A stretch of 64,000 nt of DNA, taken from the NCBI GenBank assembly GCA_013350335.1, contig CM023535.1, positions 34,504,991 through 34,568,990 of the forward strand, read 5' to 3'. The translations under genes and the position numbers were made by a program. Positions 21,441 through 32,995 of the stretch are shown here, piece after piece. Each line of letters starts with the position of its first letter. The first letter of the stretch is position 1. This DNA is from Chimonanthus salicifolius. Its lineage: Eukaryota > Streptophyta > Magnoliopsida > Laurales > Calycanthaceae. Below the pieces are notes generated by a model. That model saw nothing but the letters and a program-made list of their open reading frames with translations, did not search any database and was not told where the DNA came from.

Positions 21441-21712
21441 GTGCCCGTGGAGGAGAACCCTCCGCATGAAGCTTAGGATGGATAAGCTGTTGCGTTGCCT
21501 TGGATTCCCATTGAGGGGAATTCTGCAATCTTTGTCTTTTGGTTGCTTGAACCATATGTTTTTGTAAAGTACCATGCGTGGTACTTAGTTTCTGTTGATG
21601 TAATGTATTAAACTCCTATGTGTTCTGTAGCTACTTTGGTTATAATTTAATAGCATCTCATTTATGGAATTATGTGTTTGTGATTGTGTTGTGGGTAGGC
21701 ATATGGGGCCGT
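21441..21712 (+). repeat. Internal piece of an element-B-type LTR
   Basis: Closely matches 60808-61076 inside the B 3' LTR (GAGGAGAACC, GAAGCTTAGGATGGATAAG, TTGTAAAGTACCATG, GTTGTGGGTAGGCA). The start of the LTR and most of its middle are missing, so RNase H and LTR were joined by a deletion. It stops at GGTAGGCA, where an inverted copia LTR piece begins. Confidence 0.82.
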
Positions 21713-22080
21713 TAAGTTCATCATCAAGGGGTCGACAGATACGAGGCTCTCGATCAGAGGCATACCCAAAATGACAGTTCAATGTTCCAGAACCTTTTTC
21801 AATCTGGCCGACCAGTCTATGAGCACGATGGATTATTACGTTCATTACCAATATATTCGACCAAGCCTAGGGATGATCTTCTCTAAGGTGTGGGTTCTAC
21901 CTAAAGTCATCTATGGCCACATTTCTATTTTTTGTGATTGCTATGACGATGAGTTTAAATCCGGTGGAGCATGATCTTCTTTCTTGATCACCTTGAGTTC
22001 TTCAAGCTTATAGCAAGTGCTTTTTCCCGAGTCATGGAATTGACAAACTTAGGGACTAGGCAAATCCAGGGCACTAATAT
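21713..22080 (-). repeat. Inverted fragment of a copia LTR (left end)
   Basis: Its reverse complement matches the start of the copia LTRs at 22711 and 30012: ATTAGTGCCC at the 22075 end, then GTTTGTCAATTCCATGACTC, GCACTTGCTA, AGCTTGAAGA, and TCTGATCGAGAGCCTCG near 21740. About 360 bp of LTR start are kept. It stands head-to-head with the solo LTR at 22711, with 625 bp of other DNA between. Confidence 0.8.
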
Positions 22081-22705
22081 TCTCTCCCTTTGTTAATTTC
22101 ATGACAAAATCTAGAAGCTAACTTAATTACAAACCCACCCTTATTACATCACATTTGAATACAAAAATATTACATTGATTAAATGTACAAATTCAAATGG
22201 AAAACAAGACTATGACCTTCGTATATTCTTGTTCAGCTTGCTCAATTCATATTTACCTATTTCAGCACATAAGCAAGCAACACTAGAAAGTCATTAAAGG
22301 GGTTAGTCCAAAACATAAATATGCATCCATGGAATAAACAAGATTTGTATTTAAATTCCCATATACACCATGATTTCTTAGAAACCAACACTACCCATAG
22401 CTTTTATAAGCTCACAGTGTTTGAGAAGATTTTCTCCCCCAATCTTCTTGAGTTTGATTTCCCAAACTCCAAGCATAGACATTCCCATGTCCATTGGCTT
22501 CTTCCAATCTTACCAATCACTCCTCTTAATTGGCTTTGATGTCTAATAGCTTCTACTAATTTCTCCCCCATTTTATCATACAATTGATAGAGGTCTAGTA
22601 AGTAAACATCGATTTTCCTTTCATTTTGAAGGAATTGGATTTCAAGCACTCCCCAATGCTTCTTGCATTTAGTGCTTCCATGAGTTCACTTCCAACTCAT
22701 TTAAT
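22081..22705. other. Unassigned stretch between two copia LTR pieces
   Basis: A/T-rich. The minus strand has an 81-residue frame (22404-22649) starting MLEIQFLQNERKIDVYLLDL, without any domain I recognise. It may be internal sequence of the decayed minus-strand copia element to the right, since both sides of the solo LTR at 22711-24726 would have been contiguous before that insertion. No function is assigned. Confidence 0.4.
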
Positions 22706-23603
22706 CTTTCTATTAGTGCCGCGGCTTAACGAGTCCCTACGTTTGTCAATTCCAATGACTCGGGAAGAAGCACTTGCTAAGAAGCTTGAAGACTCAAGGT
22801 GATCAAGAGTGAAGATCATGCTCCACCGGATTGAATTTCATTGTATATGGCAATCACAAAACATGTATTTGGCCATACATGAGTTTAGGTGGTACCCACA
22901 CCTTAGGAGGACTATCTCTAGGCTTAGCTGAACAAATGGTAAATCCATAAAAAAGCCTAAGAGAAGAAGCTGGACAGTGAACTGGAAGTGAACTTGGAAA
23001 TATGAAATACGTTCACTATCTGCTCGACCAGTCATTCTCACTGATCCCTAGGTGAAGACAAGATCGACCCATCGTGGTTGAGAGACTGGTCCTGCTAGAT
23101 TGACAAAGGTTCTGGAACGTAGAACTGTCATTCTAGTTATGCCTCTGATCGAGAGTCTCGTATACACCCACCTCTCCGTGAAAGGTTGAAACGACCCCTC
23201 GTTGTCAACGACTCGTCGATGGTAACTTATAAGTTTTGGAACTTAGAACTTATATGGACTCTCGAGGAAACAACCATATCAGTAGTTCAAGACTGATAGA
23301 GAGAACCAAGACCGACCCCTCGGAAAAGTGAGACAGGTCGGTCTAGGTAAGACTGGTTTCTGGACTTGAAACTCTGTCAGCATGGTGTTGCCCCAAACCG
23401 AGTCTCTCGTATGGACTGACCTCTCAGTGCCATAACTGTCGACCCATCGGTGACACTGACCTGTCAACTGGGAAGTAATAAAGCCTTTGGGAGTGCATTT
23501 AATGTGCAACGGTCGGGTGGTTGAACAGTAATAAATATGAACACCGACCCATCGATGCCACAGATCTGTCGGTACTAGACAATTTGAAAAACTGTGATGG
23601 TTC

Positions 23604-23611
23604 TATAAATA
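23604..23611 (+). promoter_or_regulatory. TATA box of the copia solo LTR
   Basis: TATAAATA in TTCTATAAATATGAGTG; the same motif and surroundings are at 34006-34013 in copia C. Transcription would start about 30 bp downstream. Confidence 0.65.
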
Positions 23612-23762
23612 TGAGTGTTGTGTGATTGTTTTATCATCTTCCTTGAACTGAGAAGAGTCATACACTCTAAGGAACGATCAACACTGTTATACTGAGAATC
23701 ATAAACAACCAATCTATTGATTGAGTTTGAAAGTGAGAAATAGATGAGGAAAGAAAGGACAT

Positions 23763-24606
23763 AAACTAGAAAAGCTTTGGTAAAATCAGTTTCCTTGTCA
23801 CCCTGAGAATGTGATTGCTATATGACGGCTACAAGGAAGAGCATTGGAACACATTAGGTGGGATCGTCCAAAAGCACACATCAATGAGAAAGAGCTTCAA
23901 AGGCAAGTGCTTTCTTTGTTTTAATTTTGTTTTTAAAACCTTTCTCCCGAAAGTGGAATAAGTAGGATTGGCTCCGTAACCACTATAAAAAACTCTAAAG
24001 CATCGTTTAACACTTTATATATCTTGTGTCCTTGTGCTTGTGGTGTTAGAGATATTTTCTTGTGTTGATTGTTTAAATCACATATGTTAACACACACTCA
24101 CTTGATTGTTTAAATCACATAAACTAGGAAAGATTTGGTAAAACCATTTTCCTTGTCACCCTGAAATGTGATTGCTATATGACGGCTACAAGGAGGAGCA
24201 TCGGAACATATTAGGTGGGATCGTCAAGAAGCACACATCAACGAGAAAGAGCTTCAAAGGCAGGTGCATTCTTTGTTTTAATTTTGTTTTTAAAACCTTT
24301 GTCCCAAAAGTGGAATAAGGAGGATTGGCTCCGTAACCACTATAAAAAACTCTAGAGCATCGTCTCTTGCACAGTGGTGGGTGGAACTCCCAGTCGATTG
24401 AGAGAGGTGGAATTCCTACTCTAATTATGAGGGTGTAAGTCCTCACTTAGTGAATTTGGGGATAACACAAGGTTGAGCGAGTCCTAACAGTGGATATAAG
24501 TTGGCGAACCGAACCACTATATATCTTGTTCCTTGTGTTTGTGGTGTTAGAGATATTTTCTTGTGTTGATTGTTTAAATCACATATGCTAAAACACACTC
24601 ACTTGA
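23763..24606 (+). repeat. Imperfect tandem duplication inside the copia LTR
   Basis: Unit 1 (23763-24118) and unit 2 (24119-24606) both run from AAACTAG(A/G)AAAG...TTTGGTAAAA through ATGACGGCTACAAGGA and GAAAGTGGAATAAG to TTAGAGATATTTTCTTGTG. Unit 1 lacks about 130 bp present in unit 2 and in copia C (CACAGTGGTGGGTGGAA to ACCGAACCAC). Copia C has a single unit, so the duplication arose in this copy. Confidence 0.85.
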
Positions 24607-24731
24607 TTGTTGTATCCGCTGTACTAATCAATCAAGTAATATTTTAAAAGGACCAACGATTTTAGATTGACCTATCCACCCCCCCTCTAAGGTCAATTGT
24701 GTTCTAGCTGCTAAAGGGAACTTTCACTTTC

Positions 24732-25399
24732 CATTGATCAATGCATGCATCTCATGCCTTCAAGTATTGATCTCCCTCACAGTACAATGCGAATTGCCAT
24801 TGGATTGTTGCGTTTCTTCTTCTTCCCCTTTAAGAGTTGTGTTGTCTTAAAGGCGTTCTCCCAATGGGGTCAAGCTAACTTACCTAGCTTCCCTTTTTGG
24901 AGTCTTCTCCTCCATCCTCCAAGCTATCTTTTCTAGCTTCTTTGACTTAACTCCCCCATAGACTTAGCTGCGTCTAAGTTTATTTTTCTCCAAGCTTTCT
25001 TTTAAACTTGCATCATTCTTCCTCCCTACACTATCATGATCAGTGACAAGTTCTAATCAACACATATTTTGTGCTCCCCCAAACTCCAAAGGTGTGTGCA
25101 ACATCACAACCCCAACCCCTATATCCTTAACATACGAATACAAAACCAACTCAGCACAACCTACATGTTAGTCTATTTAACAAAATTCATAGACATGAGA
25201 TAGAAGGCACTCAAATATAGCAGTACACACATCAAACCATAACAAACTATATCATATCATTGAAAATCAAAATGTTAATTCAGTACAATGGTTTTGGAGA
25301 GGGGGCATCATGGATGCTTAGATAAAATACCAAAAACAAAGTGTTCTAAAACAGTGTGAAATACTATCTTAAACAGAGCCATTGGGAGGGTGTCATGCT
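24732..25399 (-). other. Unassigned A/T-rich remnant, probably copia internal DNA
   Basis: No convincing open frame on either strand. The minus strand contains short purine-rich runs of the kind found near the 3' end of copia internal regions. It continues the interval left of the solo LTR and leads into the minus-strand ORF remnant at 25400-25853. I see no terminal repeats. Confidence 0.35.
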
Positions 25400-25853
25400 G
25401 GAGGGGAAGGATATTCTAGTCAAGATCCAGGGACATTGTCATCTCGGTGGATTTCAGAGCGGAGTTCCTGGACTGACATCTTGATCTCATATACCCATTC
25501 TTCAAGGTCATCTGTCCTCCTTTCAAGTGATGAAACTTTATCATCAAGAGTGATATTCCTTTTTCAGGGATACGAGCCTCTTCCACTTCGGCATCCTCAA
25601 TTGAAATCACTTCTTTCCCTGTTCCAGGGACTTGTACAGATGTGGTTCAAGACCGTAGATGATGCCGTCGGCTGGATTCAATTTTTGAGCTAGGGCTCTC
25701 TCTTTGAGAGGTCTTCTTAGGAACAGAGCCCGTAGAGCTTGGTTCGGGGACATCCTATACGAACCTAGGGGATCGTCTGAGATGATGAGAATTGGACTCA
25801 GGGTTCTCACGAGAGGTCGAAGGCCGAGACTTACCAATCACCTTTCTGGGCAT
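25400..25853 (-). pseudogene. Degenerate minus-strand ORF, S/R-rich with coiled coil
   Basis: From ATG at 25853-25851 the minus strand reads MPRKVIGKSRPSTSREN, then HHLRRSPRFV and a stop, then S/T/P-rich sequence, a second stop, VISIEDAEVEEARIPEKG and, after a frameshift, DKVSSLERRTDDLEEWVYEI with heptad spacing of a coiled coil. It lies on the same strand as the copia primer site and gag remnant at higher coordinates. It resembles extra ORFs carried by some plant copia elements, but I cannot assign a family. It cannot be expressed as one protein. Confidence 0.5.
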
Positions 25854-26651
25854 GATTTATTGAGAAGAGCTCCTCAGACAGCGATTAGAAACAAAAATGA
25901 GATGATTAAGGCTTATCCAAACACGAAGATTCCCAAAATTTGTAACACACTAGCTTTCAAGAGTTAGAGAAGCAAAAACCTTATGATTCTCCGGCAAGAT
26001 TTCGCTCCGAGATGTCCTATCGACTGGTCTAGGGCACGGGAGGCGAAGGGACATCACTAGAGCTTAGCGGGAGGAGAAACGACGATTTTAAAATGATCTG
26101 TCATTTTCGCAGAAAGAGACCTTTTAAATTAATCTTTCTGTCTCACAGATAGGTCGTGACCAACAATCGGTCTACATGGACATGTCGAGAAATATCGAGG
26201 TTTTTATTCTTTCGATTTTTCCATTTTTCAAACAGTATTTCTATTTAGAACAGTAGTGACATATCTATTCCTCCTACCAATCTATCATTCGCTATGAATT
26301 GAAAATTTTAGGATGAATGTGTGTGTGTGTGCGCTTGAGATGTTCACAGTACATCATGCTTTGATTATACGCCTTTCAATGTTAGTGTTTTAAATAAAGG
26401 TGCATAGACATTTCATCACAAATCCAAGCTACTGGTTTTTTGACTGAGTGGTCGTGGAATTTGCAGGTTAATCAAATACCTCTTCCATAGGTTTCAATTC
26501 ACCTATTTCCAAACATATTTATTGATGAAAACAATTAACATTTTTCATTTTTCATCACAAATGGAGGTTTGGAAATATCTTGGCTTTTTCTCATAGCCAT
26601 TATTCTAGCACGGATCAACTCAGATGGTTAAACCCTTTATGAAGAGCATGA
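25854..26651 (-). pseudogene. Decayed copia leader and gag start (minus strand)
   Basis: Next to a primer site at its right edge, the minus strand has an untranslated leader (TCATGCTCTTCATAAAGGG, TTTAACCATCTGAGTTGATC) and then a gag-like start MAMRKSQDISKPPF, cut by stops within 20 residues. The leader wording matches copia C at 34810-34850 (GATTTAACCATCTGAGTATA). Further left the sequence is too decayed to read. Confidence 0.5.
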
Positions 26652-26664
26652 GGCTCTGATACTA
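26652..26664 (-). promoter_or_regulatory. Primer-binding site of a minus-strand copia element
   Basis: GGCTCTGATACTA is the reverse complement of TAGTATCAGAGCC, one base off the usual TGGTATCAGAGCC for initiator tRNA-Met. It marks the junction between a minus-strand 5' LTR (to the right) and internal sequence (to the left). Confidence 0.75.
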
Positions 26665-26667
26665 ATT

Positions 26668-27457
26668 AGAAATAAATTCCAAGAATTCGTTTGAAATTAC
26701 AAGGAAATTCCGGTGAACCACTCTGCAATTCTAATCTACGCTGTTTGAGCAAAAAATTCCATGAAAGGGCATTCGATGAAATTTTTAATCAAAATTTGTT
26801 TTATTGGATTCCAATTTTCTATATCTAAGTTCTTTCTGAATTTGGACAAAAAGGAAGGTGATTTGATGCCCCAGATATGATATGAAAAACAGACCAAAAT
26901 CTAGTTCAGATCTGAGATACAGTTTCGCTGAGTTCCAGACTACTGAAAAATGGACAGTTTTACAACGCTGGATTGTGGAATTTTTAACTCGCTCTCTGAT
27001 CATCATAACCATGAACAAAATGTGCCTAAAATGAATTCCATGAAAATATATATTCCAGTAAAAATATAAGAGGTAGATTCATCGATTTGATGAGTCAACT
27101 ATGGTTTGCAAGATAAAAACCTCGGATGAGACTGTAAATTGTTGAGCAGTGTACATGTCTGAGTATTTTGATCATAACTCGGGTTAGGAACTTCCTTTCA
27201 GGACTAACCAAATACTGTTGTAATCCTATCTCAGAGAGTTATCCACTGTATGAATATGAGATCATGGTTTGATTCGAGCTAATACTAGAAAATTCTGCAA
27301 GATAGGTCAAATTATGTTCTGTTTAACTCTTTTAAACCATAGACTAATTGTATTTTTTTTTTTTTGTGCCGCTTAGACTTGAGTTGTTGGGACAAAACCT
27401 ATGGTTTCAAATTGTTGAGTTCCTTTAATTGAAAAAGGCTTTAAATAAAACAAATTT
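26668..27457 (-). repeat. Probable minus-strand copia LTR, partial
   Basis: The position next to the primer site implies an LTR here. The text TTTTACAACGCTGGATTGTGGAA and CAGATCTGAGATAC looks like an ordinary LTR or leader. Its far end is not seen because a gypsy LTR begins at 27458. No coding potential. Confidence 0.45.
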
Positions 27458-27960
27458 TGTAATGGTCCAAAACTCTAATTAATGACATTAAATTTGGGGA
27501 CTTAAAGTTTTGTTGGAACTTGGATTTGGTGGCGTATTTGTGCTTGGTAAATTGTGAATTTCAGGTGAGGAAAACTTAACCTTATTTAATGAAATGTTCT
27601 GATTTGGTTGATTGAACGTAAAATTGAATCTGAGAGTGTGGGTAATTTTTCATAAGACTGGAAGTTGTTTGATTGACGGGTAAATCCAATGCAAGCTCAT
27701 GTAGTATAAAGGAAATTGGTTGAGGTTAAATGTTTTAAGCCTGAGCACTCCAGTCGGCCTGGATATGTTATGTTACTTACTCGTCTGTACTGTTGGAAGA
27801 ACCCCAACTGAGCATTGTGGAACTTGTTTGATGATAGTTGGAACTTGGTTGTATGATCGGATGATTGTTCGTGCTTGAATGATTTATCTGATGAACTTAG
27901 ATGAAATTTGTTAGCATGAATATTTTGTTTATGCCATGGCTGGATATCATGTGATTATTT

Positions 27961-28083
27961 AATTGTTTAACACAAGTTATATTTGTTAATCTTCATGAGT
28001 TTATTGAATTGTTTAACACATGTTATATTTGTTAATCATCATATGTTTATTGAATTTGTTAACACATGTTATATTTGTTAATC
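27961..28083 (+). repeat. 46-bp tandem repeat, about 2.7 copies
   Basis: Units beginning at 27961, 28007 and 28053 read AATTGTTTAACACA(A/T)GTTA, then TATTTGTTAATC and TTTATTG. They lie inside the gypsy LTR 27458-29067. Confidence 0.85.
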
Positions 28084-28208
28084 GTTTGTTGTGATCATGT
28101 TAATGTCACATGTGACAAGGCATTCATGCATGAGATATTTGTTGATTCGTCATGCATGAGCATCCACGTTTGGTTGGGTGATTTGTATTATTGATTCGGG
28201 TCATTAAC

Positions 28209-28310
28209 CCTGCACTCCTTTGGGGACATTCGTTGTGCACATTCATTGGGCTCTTTGCTTTGATTGCCTTGCACTCCCCTGTGGACATTCGTCATGCAAA
28301 TTCATTGGGT
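28209..28310 (+). repeat. Duplicated 42-bp segment, two copies
   Basis: CTGCACTCCTTTGGGGACAT...CATTCATTGGG is repeated about 60 bp later as TTGCACTCCCCTGTGGACAT...AATTCATTGGG, with moderate divergence. Confidence 0.7.
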
Positions 28311-29067
28311 TATGATCAAATGTGTACATATGCTATGCTTAGCTGAGTTGGGCTTTGCATGACTCGTTGATTAGTTTCGTTCGTTGAGATGCATGGGATG
28401 GGAGCATGTATCATAATTTTCATTTTGCATTTCATATACTTCAATTGTAATTGATTTAAATATTGGTTAAATTCTTAATGCCTAGATGTTATATTATTGT
28501 TAGTTGTATGGTTGTTTTCTTCATAGGGTGTGAAGCTCATCCCTTACATTACAGAAAATCCATTGGAGATAGAAGCCGGTCAGGTTCAATATTAGAATTG
28601 GATTCGCTTAGAGCGCTTACATTGGATTGTAGCCTATTGATTTCCTTAGAATTTTCTAGACTTTAATTTGAGGTTGTAAGACACAATAAGTGTCCATTTG
28701 ATTTATTTGTTTTTCGTTGGATTATGGGTTGTGCTTTTGTTTCCAACTTGTAGTTGGAGAAACTTGATTTTATTTGATATTAGATTTACCGTATGGATTG
28801 AGATTAGATCTCCTATATGATAGAAAGCTTTTATTGTTGGATTATCGGTTTGATTCCCTGCTAGATGAGGACTAATCCAATAAGTGAATATTATATTTTT
28901 ACATGGCAATTTATTGTGTAATCCGCACTCTGATAGATATTAGTATCGTGAATTGACTTTTAAATTTGAGAAAAAAATGAGCCATGGATTTCGTTATTCC
29001 CATTATTGGATCGTTTTCGATTTGTGTTAGGATCGGTTCGTTGTGTTGGAACGGGTGGGTCCTTACA

Positions 29068-30011
29068 GAGATGGAGTGCAATCTTAGGAAGAGACACTTG
29101 AAGGATCATGCCCTTACCAACCCACCCAAAGCTAAGGTGAAAACACATAAACCTCTAAAGAAAGTGGACCAAAAGTAAGACTCTTTGATCAAACAATTGA
29201 ATAATGTTTTGAAGAAGTTAAGGAATCCTAAGTTGGGACATCAAAGGTATTATCAAATGAATGTGTATGAATCACCAACCTCAACCATTTGGGTACCAAA
29301 GAGATACACCATCACTCATGACTTTCTTTGGTCTTAGACTCACTTGTATATCTCAAGACCAATGCAATTGAACTTCACAATGTGCATGTGAGTTCAAATA
29401 GTCCCTTGTGCTATGATGTGGAAAATTTTGGCAACTATAAGCTTAAACTATACTCTTCTTTTGGAAAGCCACACATTAATTGACATCTGATTTCAATGTC
29501 CTACATTTCAGTTTCAATGTCTTAAACATAGGTGTTTGGTATAAACATTTGAAATGTGTATGGTTTGTTGACTTGTTTCTTGTATTTCAATTCAATATAG
29601 TTGGTTTGTATATGTGAAATTTGAATTGAATGATTAGAAGATGATTTTGTGGCACAATTGTGCTTTATTATTGTGAATATAATATGTTTATGCCATGTGT
29701 TTTTTTTAAATCAAAGAGGTGATTTCAAAACTAAGTTGGATTTCCAAAATGAAAATTTTGCATTTGTAATGGCCACACATCGCCATTTGACGATAGATCG
29801 GTGATGACTAATTGTCTGGGACGATATATCGTTCATGCAGAGCTCTTAGTTTTAAGTTAAAACCCTTGTACGAAGAATTGTCTACATTTTTGGGTTTTCG
29901 CCTCTTTCTGCTCTCTCACCCTCCCCCTGTCGCAATCGTTTGTGCCCTACGTGACTGGAAAACCTTCATCTTCGACCATCTTTGACCGGGAAAACACGAA
30001 GGAAAAGGTTT
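29068..30011 (+). other. Unassigned retroelement-like remnant
   Basis: The plus strand reads KAKVKTHKPLKKVDQK, a stop, then KQLNNVLKKLRNPKLGHQ and VYESPTSTIWVPKRYTI, which resembles lysine-rich spacer protein of copia elements but is too short to place. From about 29440 it is A/T-rich and noncoding, with two imperfect ACGATAGATCG/ACGATATATCG motifs near 29790-29830. It ends where copia C's LTR begins. Confidence 0.35.
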
Positions 30012-31064
30012 TGTTAGTGCCCAGCTTCACCGAGTCCCTGTTTGTCAATTTCATGACTATGGAAGAAGTACTTGCTAAGAAGCTTGAAGACTCAAGATGA
30101 TCAAGCGTGAAGATCATGCTCCACCAAGTTCAAAGCTCTTCTGTATGGAAATCATGAAAACATGTATTTGGCCATAGATGACTTTAGGTGGTACCCACAC
30201 CTGAGAGAGGACTATTCCTAGGATTAGTTGAACAAATGGTAAAGCCATAAAAGAAGCTTAGAGAGGAAGCTAAACAATGAACATGGAAATATAAATTCTG
30301 TTCACTGTCAGCTCCACCAGTCGTACTGATTGACCTCTCGGTGGAGACAGGGCCGACCCATCGTAGTGAAGGACTGGTCGGCCAGAATGACAGAGGTTCT
30401 AGATCAAAGAACTGTCATTCTGGGTATGCCTCTGACCGAGAGCATCGTAAGCACTGACCTCTCGTGGTCGATGACTCGTCGGTAAAAGACTTAGGAGTTC
30501 TGGACTGTGAACTCAAATGGGCTATCGAAGAAACAGACAAATCGGTATATCAAGATTGATCGAGAGTAACTGGACCGACCCATTAGTAAAGGGAGACAGT
30601 TGTTCTTGTAACACCCTGGATTTTCAAGTTATAAATATATATGGAAATTGTCCATTTAATTTGTGAATTAATGGATATGGACCTCAGATGGGTAAGGTGT
30701 TGGGTCAATTGCCCAATTAAGACCCAATGGATTGTGGATATGTTTCAATTGAAATAAATCGGTAAGATTTATTTAATTGGGTCAACGTTGTCAATTGGGT
30801 CAAATGCCCAATTGGGACCCAATGGGTCATGGTTGACCACCAAATGAGTTCAAGTTCAATTAAGGTATGGCTGAATTACATTGGATTGAGTTCAAAATGG
30901 AATCAAGGAATTTAGTTGACTTTAAGTGAGTTAAATGAGTTGAATTAAAGTTATGAGTTGAGTTAAAAATATGAGTTGAATGGGAAGTTAAGGGGACCTT
31001 CATTTTAAGTGAGTGGAGTGGGAAGATGAAGGTTTTTGGTTGTTACACAATGCATACCATGGGT

Positions 31065-31475
31065 ACACACGTTGGAGATATGGGAGTTTCATCTCATGGG
31101 ATGCAACTCCAAAGGAAGCATTAAATGGGGAGGTGAATAGTTTTGGTTGTTACACAAAGTCATCCAAGGCATACACGTTGGAAGATGGAGGGGTGTTCCA
31201 TCTCAAGTGGTGTCTTAGCCAAGCCAAGGGACACTTGGGAAGACACCATCATTATGATCAAGTTGAAAGGTTGGTTGTTACACAAAGTACATACAAGGCT
31301 ACACGTTGGAAAGGGTGGGAGTTTCATCTCATGGGATGAAACTCCAAAAGGAATATTAATGAGAAGTTGAGGGGATTTTGGTTGTTACACAAGGTATGCC
31401 CATGCATACACATTGGAACATGGAAGCCCAAGGGTCATATGGTGGGGAGTTTCATCTCATGGGATGAAATCCCCA
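31065..31475 (+). repeat. About 110-bp diverged repeat in U3, 4 copies
   Basis: Blocks near 31065, 31170, 31295 and 31405 share CATACACGTTGGA, (GG)GAGTTTCATCTCATGGGATG and TTTTGGTTGTTACACAA. They are direct repeats with variable spacing. A similar ACACGTTGGAGA repeat occurs in U3 of the LTR at 1405 (1995-2190). Confidence 0.65.
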
Positions 31476-32762
31476 AAGTAAGTATCAATGGGGAGGTGAA
31501 GAGTCATGGGAGTTACAAAAGGGGTATCAATCAAAGGATACCACCCTTGGCTGAACTACATTGGGCAGCAAAGAGAATTATTTGCTTTATCTCACTCTCT
31601 CCCTCTCACTCAAGGCCGATCTCCCTCTCAAGACAAAGGACTTAGAGTAGTTTTGATCTCAAGCTCCTCTCTCTCTCAAACCTACACCCTTTGGCCAATC
31701 CCTCTCTTTGAGTTTTCATCTCAAGACCTCTCAAGTTCACACTCGGCCAAGGATCAAGGAGGAAGAAGAGGCTAAGGAAGAAGAAGATCAAAGGAACAAA
31801 AGGGAGTGAAAGAAACCGGAGGAGTCGCGGAATCGGTAAGTACCCAATGAGATTTTATTAAGTAAGATGGTCAAGGAACAATGGCCGAACCCTAATCTTG
31901 TTGTGGCTAAGGACTTATGCATTACCATATGGGAAATGGTGGATGATCAAGGATCATGGTTTCACCCTTGCATGGCCAAACCCTAAATTGTATATACAAG
32001 AACCATCAAGGACCAAAAAAGGGTGGGATGAGGTTCGGCCATGGTGTATGGCCGAACGCCATGGATTATGTTTTTGGATTTAAGTATGAATAAGTGACCT
32101 AAGTGTATAATTGAACCATGGAAAATGTTTAGTTGTGGATCTACATCTTGGACCTAAGCATGAGGTCATGGAAATAATGGCAAAGAGGTAAATATGGTTA
32201 AAAATGAAAGACCATGGGTTCGGCCATGGTGTATGGCCGAACCCCATGGGGAATGTTTTATAGATTTAGGGTGTTAATAAGGTTAAATGATTAACTTATA
32301 TGTGATTGGTTTAATGAATCAAAGATGGCATGATCTTGGACCAACATTGGTTAGAATGATTAAGGATAAAAAAGAGGGACCCAAATTCAAGTGAGTGAGG
32401 TTCGGCCATGTTGTATGGCCGAACCCCACTAAGGCATGTTTATGGACTTAAACATGGGTGGAAATAAAAAGGGATCATCGTTTTAATGTATTGATATGTA
32501 ATAAGGTAACGGGACCTCACAAGCGGCGTACTATCGGTGATCGGTTTCCGGACAAAAATGCAAGGACGCGTTAGTTGATCATTGGTAGGATTCTGCCTCA
32601 TTGATACCATGGGATATGTATGATGATTTTAGTTCATGATTTTGATGAGTTATTTTGTATCAAATGTTATGTTTCAAATATGGATTTTTAATGCTATGGT
32701 TTGTATTATTTCATAGCATGTTGGCATTTGCATCTCATGCATGGCATGGGAGGGATGATATG

Positions 32763-32995
32763 TAACCGGAGACCACACTCCGTCGGGGCGTTCGTAAGGC
32801 AACTGTGGGGGTACCTTGGTGTGCATTATCCACCAAGAGGTAACCGAAGACCCACGCTCCGTCGGGGCGTCCGTAAGTCATGAGGGGTACCTTGATGTGC
32901 ATTATCCCATCAAGAGGTAACTGGAGGCCACACTCCGTCGGGGCGTCCGTAAGACAACTGTGGGGATACCTTGATGAGGAGCTTTCCATCAAGAG
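32763..32995 (+). repeat. CACTCCGTCGGGGCGTCCG minisatellite, 3 copies
   Basis: Three units of about 80 bp with CACTCCGTCGGGGCGT(T/C)CGTAAG, GTACCTTG(G/A)TG and a CATCAAGAGG partner. Same position relative to the acceptor as in the other LTRs. Confidence 0.82.

Larger units (their letters stand above)
22711..24726 (+). mobile_element. Copia solo LTR, target duplication CTTTC
   Basis: Starts TATTAGTGCC (intact relatives start TGTTAGTGCC) and ends GGGAACTTTCA. CTTTC flanks it at 22706-22710 and 24727-24731. It aligns with the LTR of copia element C (30012-34789 minus its nested insert). Length is 2016 bp against about 1639 bp, because a 3' segment is duplicated. U3 carries CGACCCATCGGTG/GACCTCTCGGTG inverted motifs (23100-23580). 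The TATA box is TATAAATA at 23604. Confidence 0.9.
27458..29067 (+). mobile_element. Gypsy LTR of a second family, apparently solo
   Basis: Runs from TGTAATGGTCCAAAAC to GTGGGTCCTTACA, 1610 bp, with the TGTAATGGTCC/TTACA ends common in plant gypsy LTRs. It has no internal genes and lacks the splice sites and palindromes of the main family. The flanks AATTT and GAGAT do not match, so no target duplication is visible and one border may have recombined. The GAAGCTCATCCCTTACATTAC text at 28531-28551 is typical of such LTRs. Confidence 0.65.

Noticed and set aside
22404..22649. 81-codon minus-strand frame as a host gene
   Set aside because: No recognised domain, no start context, intron or neighbouring exon; it lies between copia fragments, so it is reported only as part of an unassigned stretch.
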